From Dyadobacter sp. LHD-138 (GTDB lineage: Bacteria; Bacteroidota; Bacteroidia; Cytophagales; Spirosomataceae): a stretch of DNA of 62,772 bases. Shown here one piece after another: positions 62,689 through 62,772 of this stretch (position 1 is the first letter of the stretch; each line of letters starts with the position of its first letter). A program made the position numbers and the translations under genes. The stretch is from positions 1 through 62,772 of the forward strand of contig NZ_JAVFVU010000043.1 of the NCBI RefSeq assembly GCF_030929615.1. Direction: 5' to 3'. Under the pieces are notes generated by a model. That model was not told the DNA's origin. It ran no database searches and saw only the letters and a list, made by a program, of their open reading frames with translations.

Positions 62689-62772
62689 TTTGTTTTGTAT
62701 AGGCTTTCGTGATGTTTTATCTTTTTTATGCTTCTATCAAAAGCTCAGAGCGTTATCAGATTGAATTATGTA

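Noticed and set aside
1..62772. CRISPR array, tRNA or rRNA genes
   Set aside because: No regular direct repeats with spacers were seen, and apart from the tmRNA no tRNA-like cloverleaf or rRNA segment was recognised.

Overview
The window looks like a chromosome segment of a Bacteroidota bacterium of the order Cytophagales, most likely Dyadobacter/Spirosoma-like. This placement is inferred from gene content. The evidence is a SusC/SusD pair with a FecR/ECF switch, several type IX secretion (T9SS) C-terminal sorting domains, GtrA/DUF5686/DUF4833 proteins, a tmRNA whose tag reads GENTYAMAA, starts without clear Shine-Dalgarno sites, and a sphingolipid pathway. No tRNA, rRNA or CRISPR array was seen.

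Region 1 (1-7480) is a decayed zone. It opens with what looks like the end of an IS21-type element that cuts off a serine hydrolase gene. It also holds fragments of an AraC-type regulator, a [2Fe-2S] oxidoreductase subunit and a T9SS sorting domain. Three genes appear intact: a PQQ quinohemoprotein dehydrogenase, an alpha/beta-hydrolase lipoprotein and a thioredoxin-like lipoprotein. Region 2 (7481-20532) is one co-directional block: ECF sigma, FecR anti-sigma, SusC-like TonB receptor with an STN domain, SusD lipoprotein, then three proteins of the Planctomycete-type degradation set (DUF2231/cytochrome/LRR protein, PSD1/DUF1553 protein with LamG and two CxxCH motifs, DUF1501 protein). It reads as a sigma-controlled uptake and breakdown locus for an unknown polymer.

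Region 3 (20533-24477) is AT-rich and looks like a worn-down island beside the tmRNA gene: a frameshifted phage-type DNA adenine methylase, a small unknown gene, an extended isoaspartyl-methyltransferase-like gene and a collapsed tyrosine integrase directly next to the tmRNA 3' end. Region 4 (24478-40434) holds secreted and surface proteins (one with a BclB exosporium-type C-terminal domain), a second ECF sigma operon with a DUF4097-like protein and an outer-membrane barrel, two alkylation-repair genes, two LuxR-type regulators flanking a large T9SS surface protein, and acetyltransferases, one of them frameshifted.

Region 5 (40435-51803) is the most striking part. A TetR regulator is followed by a tightly packed lipid block: serine palmitoyltransferase, a GNAT-fold protein like bacterial ceramide synthase, a ketosphinganine-reductase-like epimerase, a PgpA-like phosphatase, GtrA, DUF5686, a CDP-alcohol phosphatidyltransferase, DUF4833, a ceramide fatty-acid hydroxylase-like protein and an AUR1-like PAP2 protein. 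Together they could make hydroxylated dihydroceramide and attach a phospho-headgroup, probably phosphoinositol. Region 6 (51804-58187) is a mostly leftward glycosyltransferase operon led by an MsbA-like exporter. Region 7 (58188-62772) holds an M43 metalloprotease with a T9SS tail, DNA polymerase IV and a DUF1684 protein.
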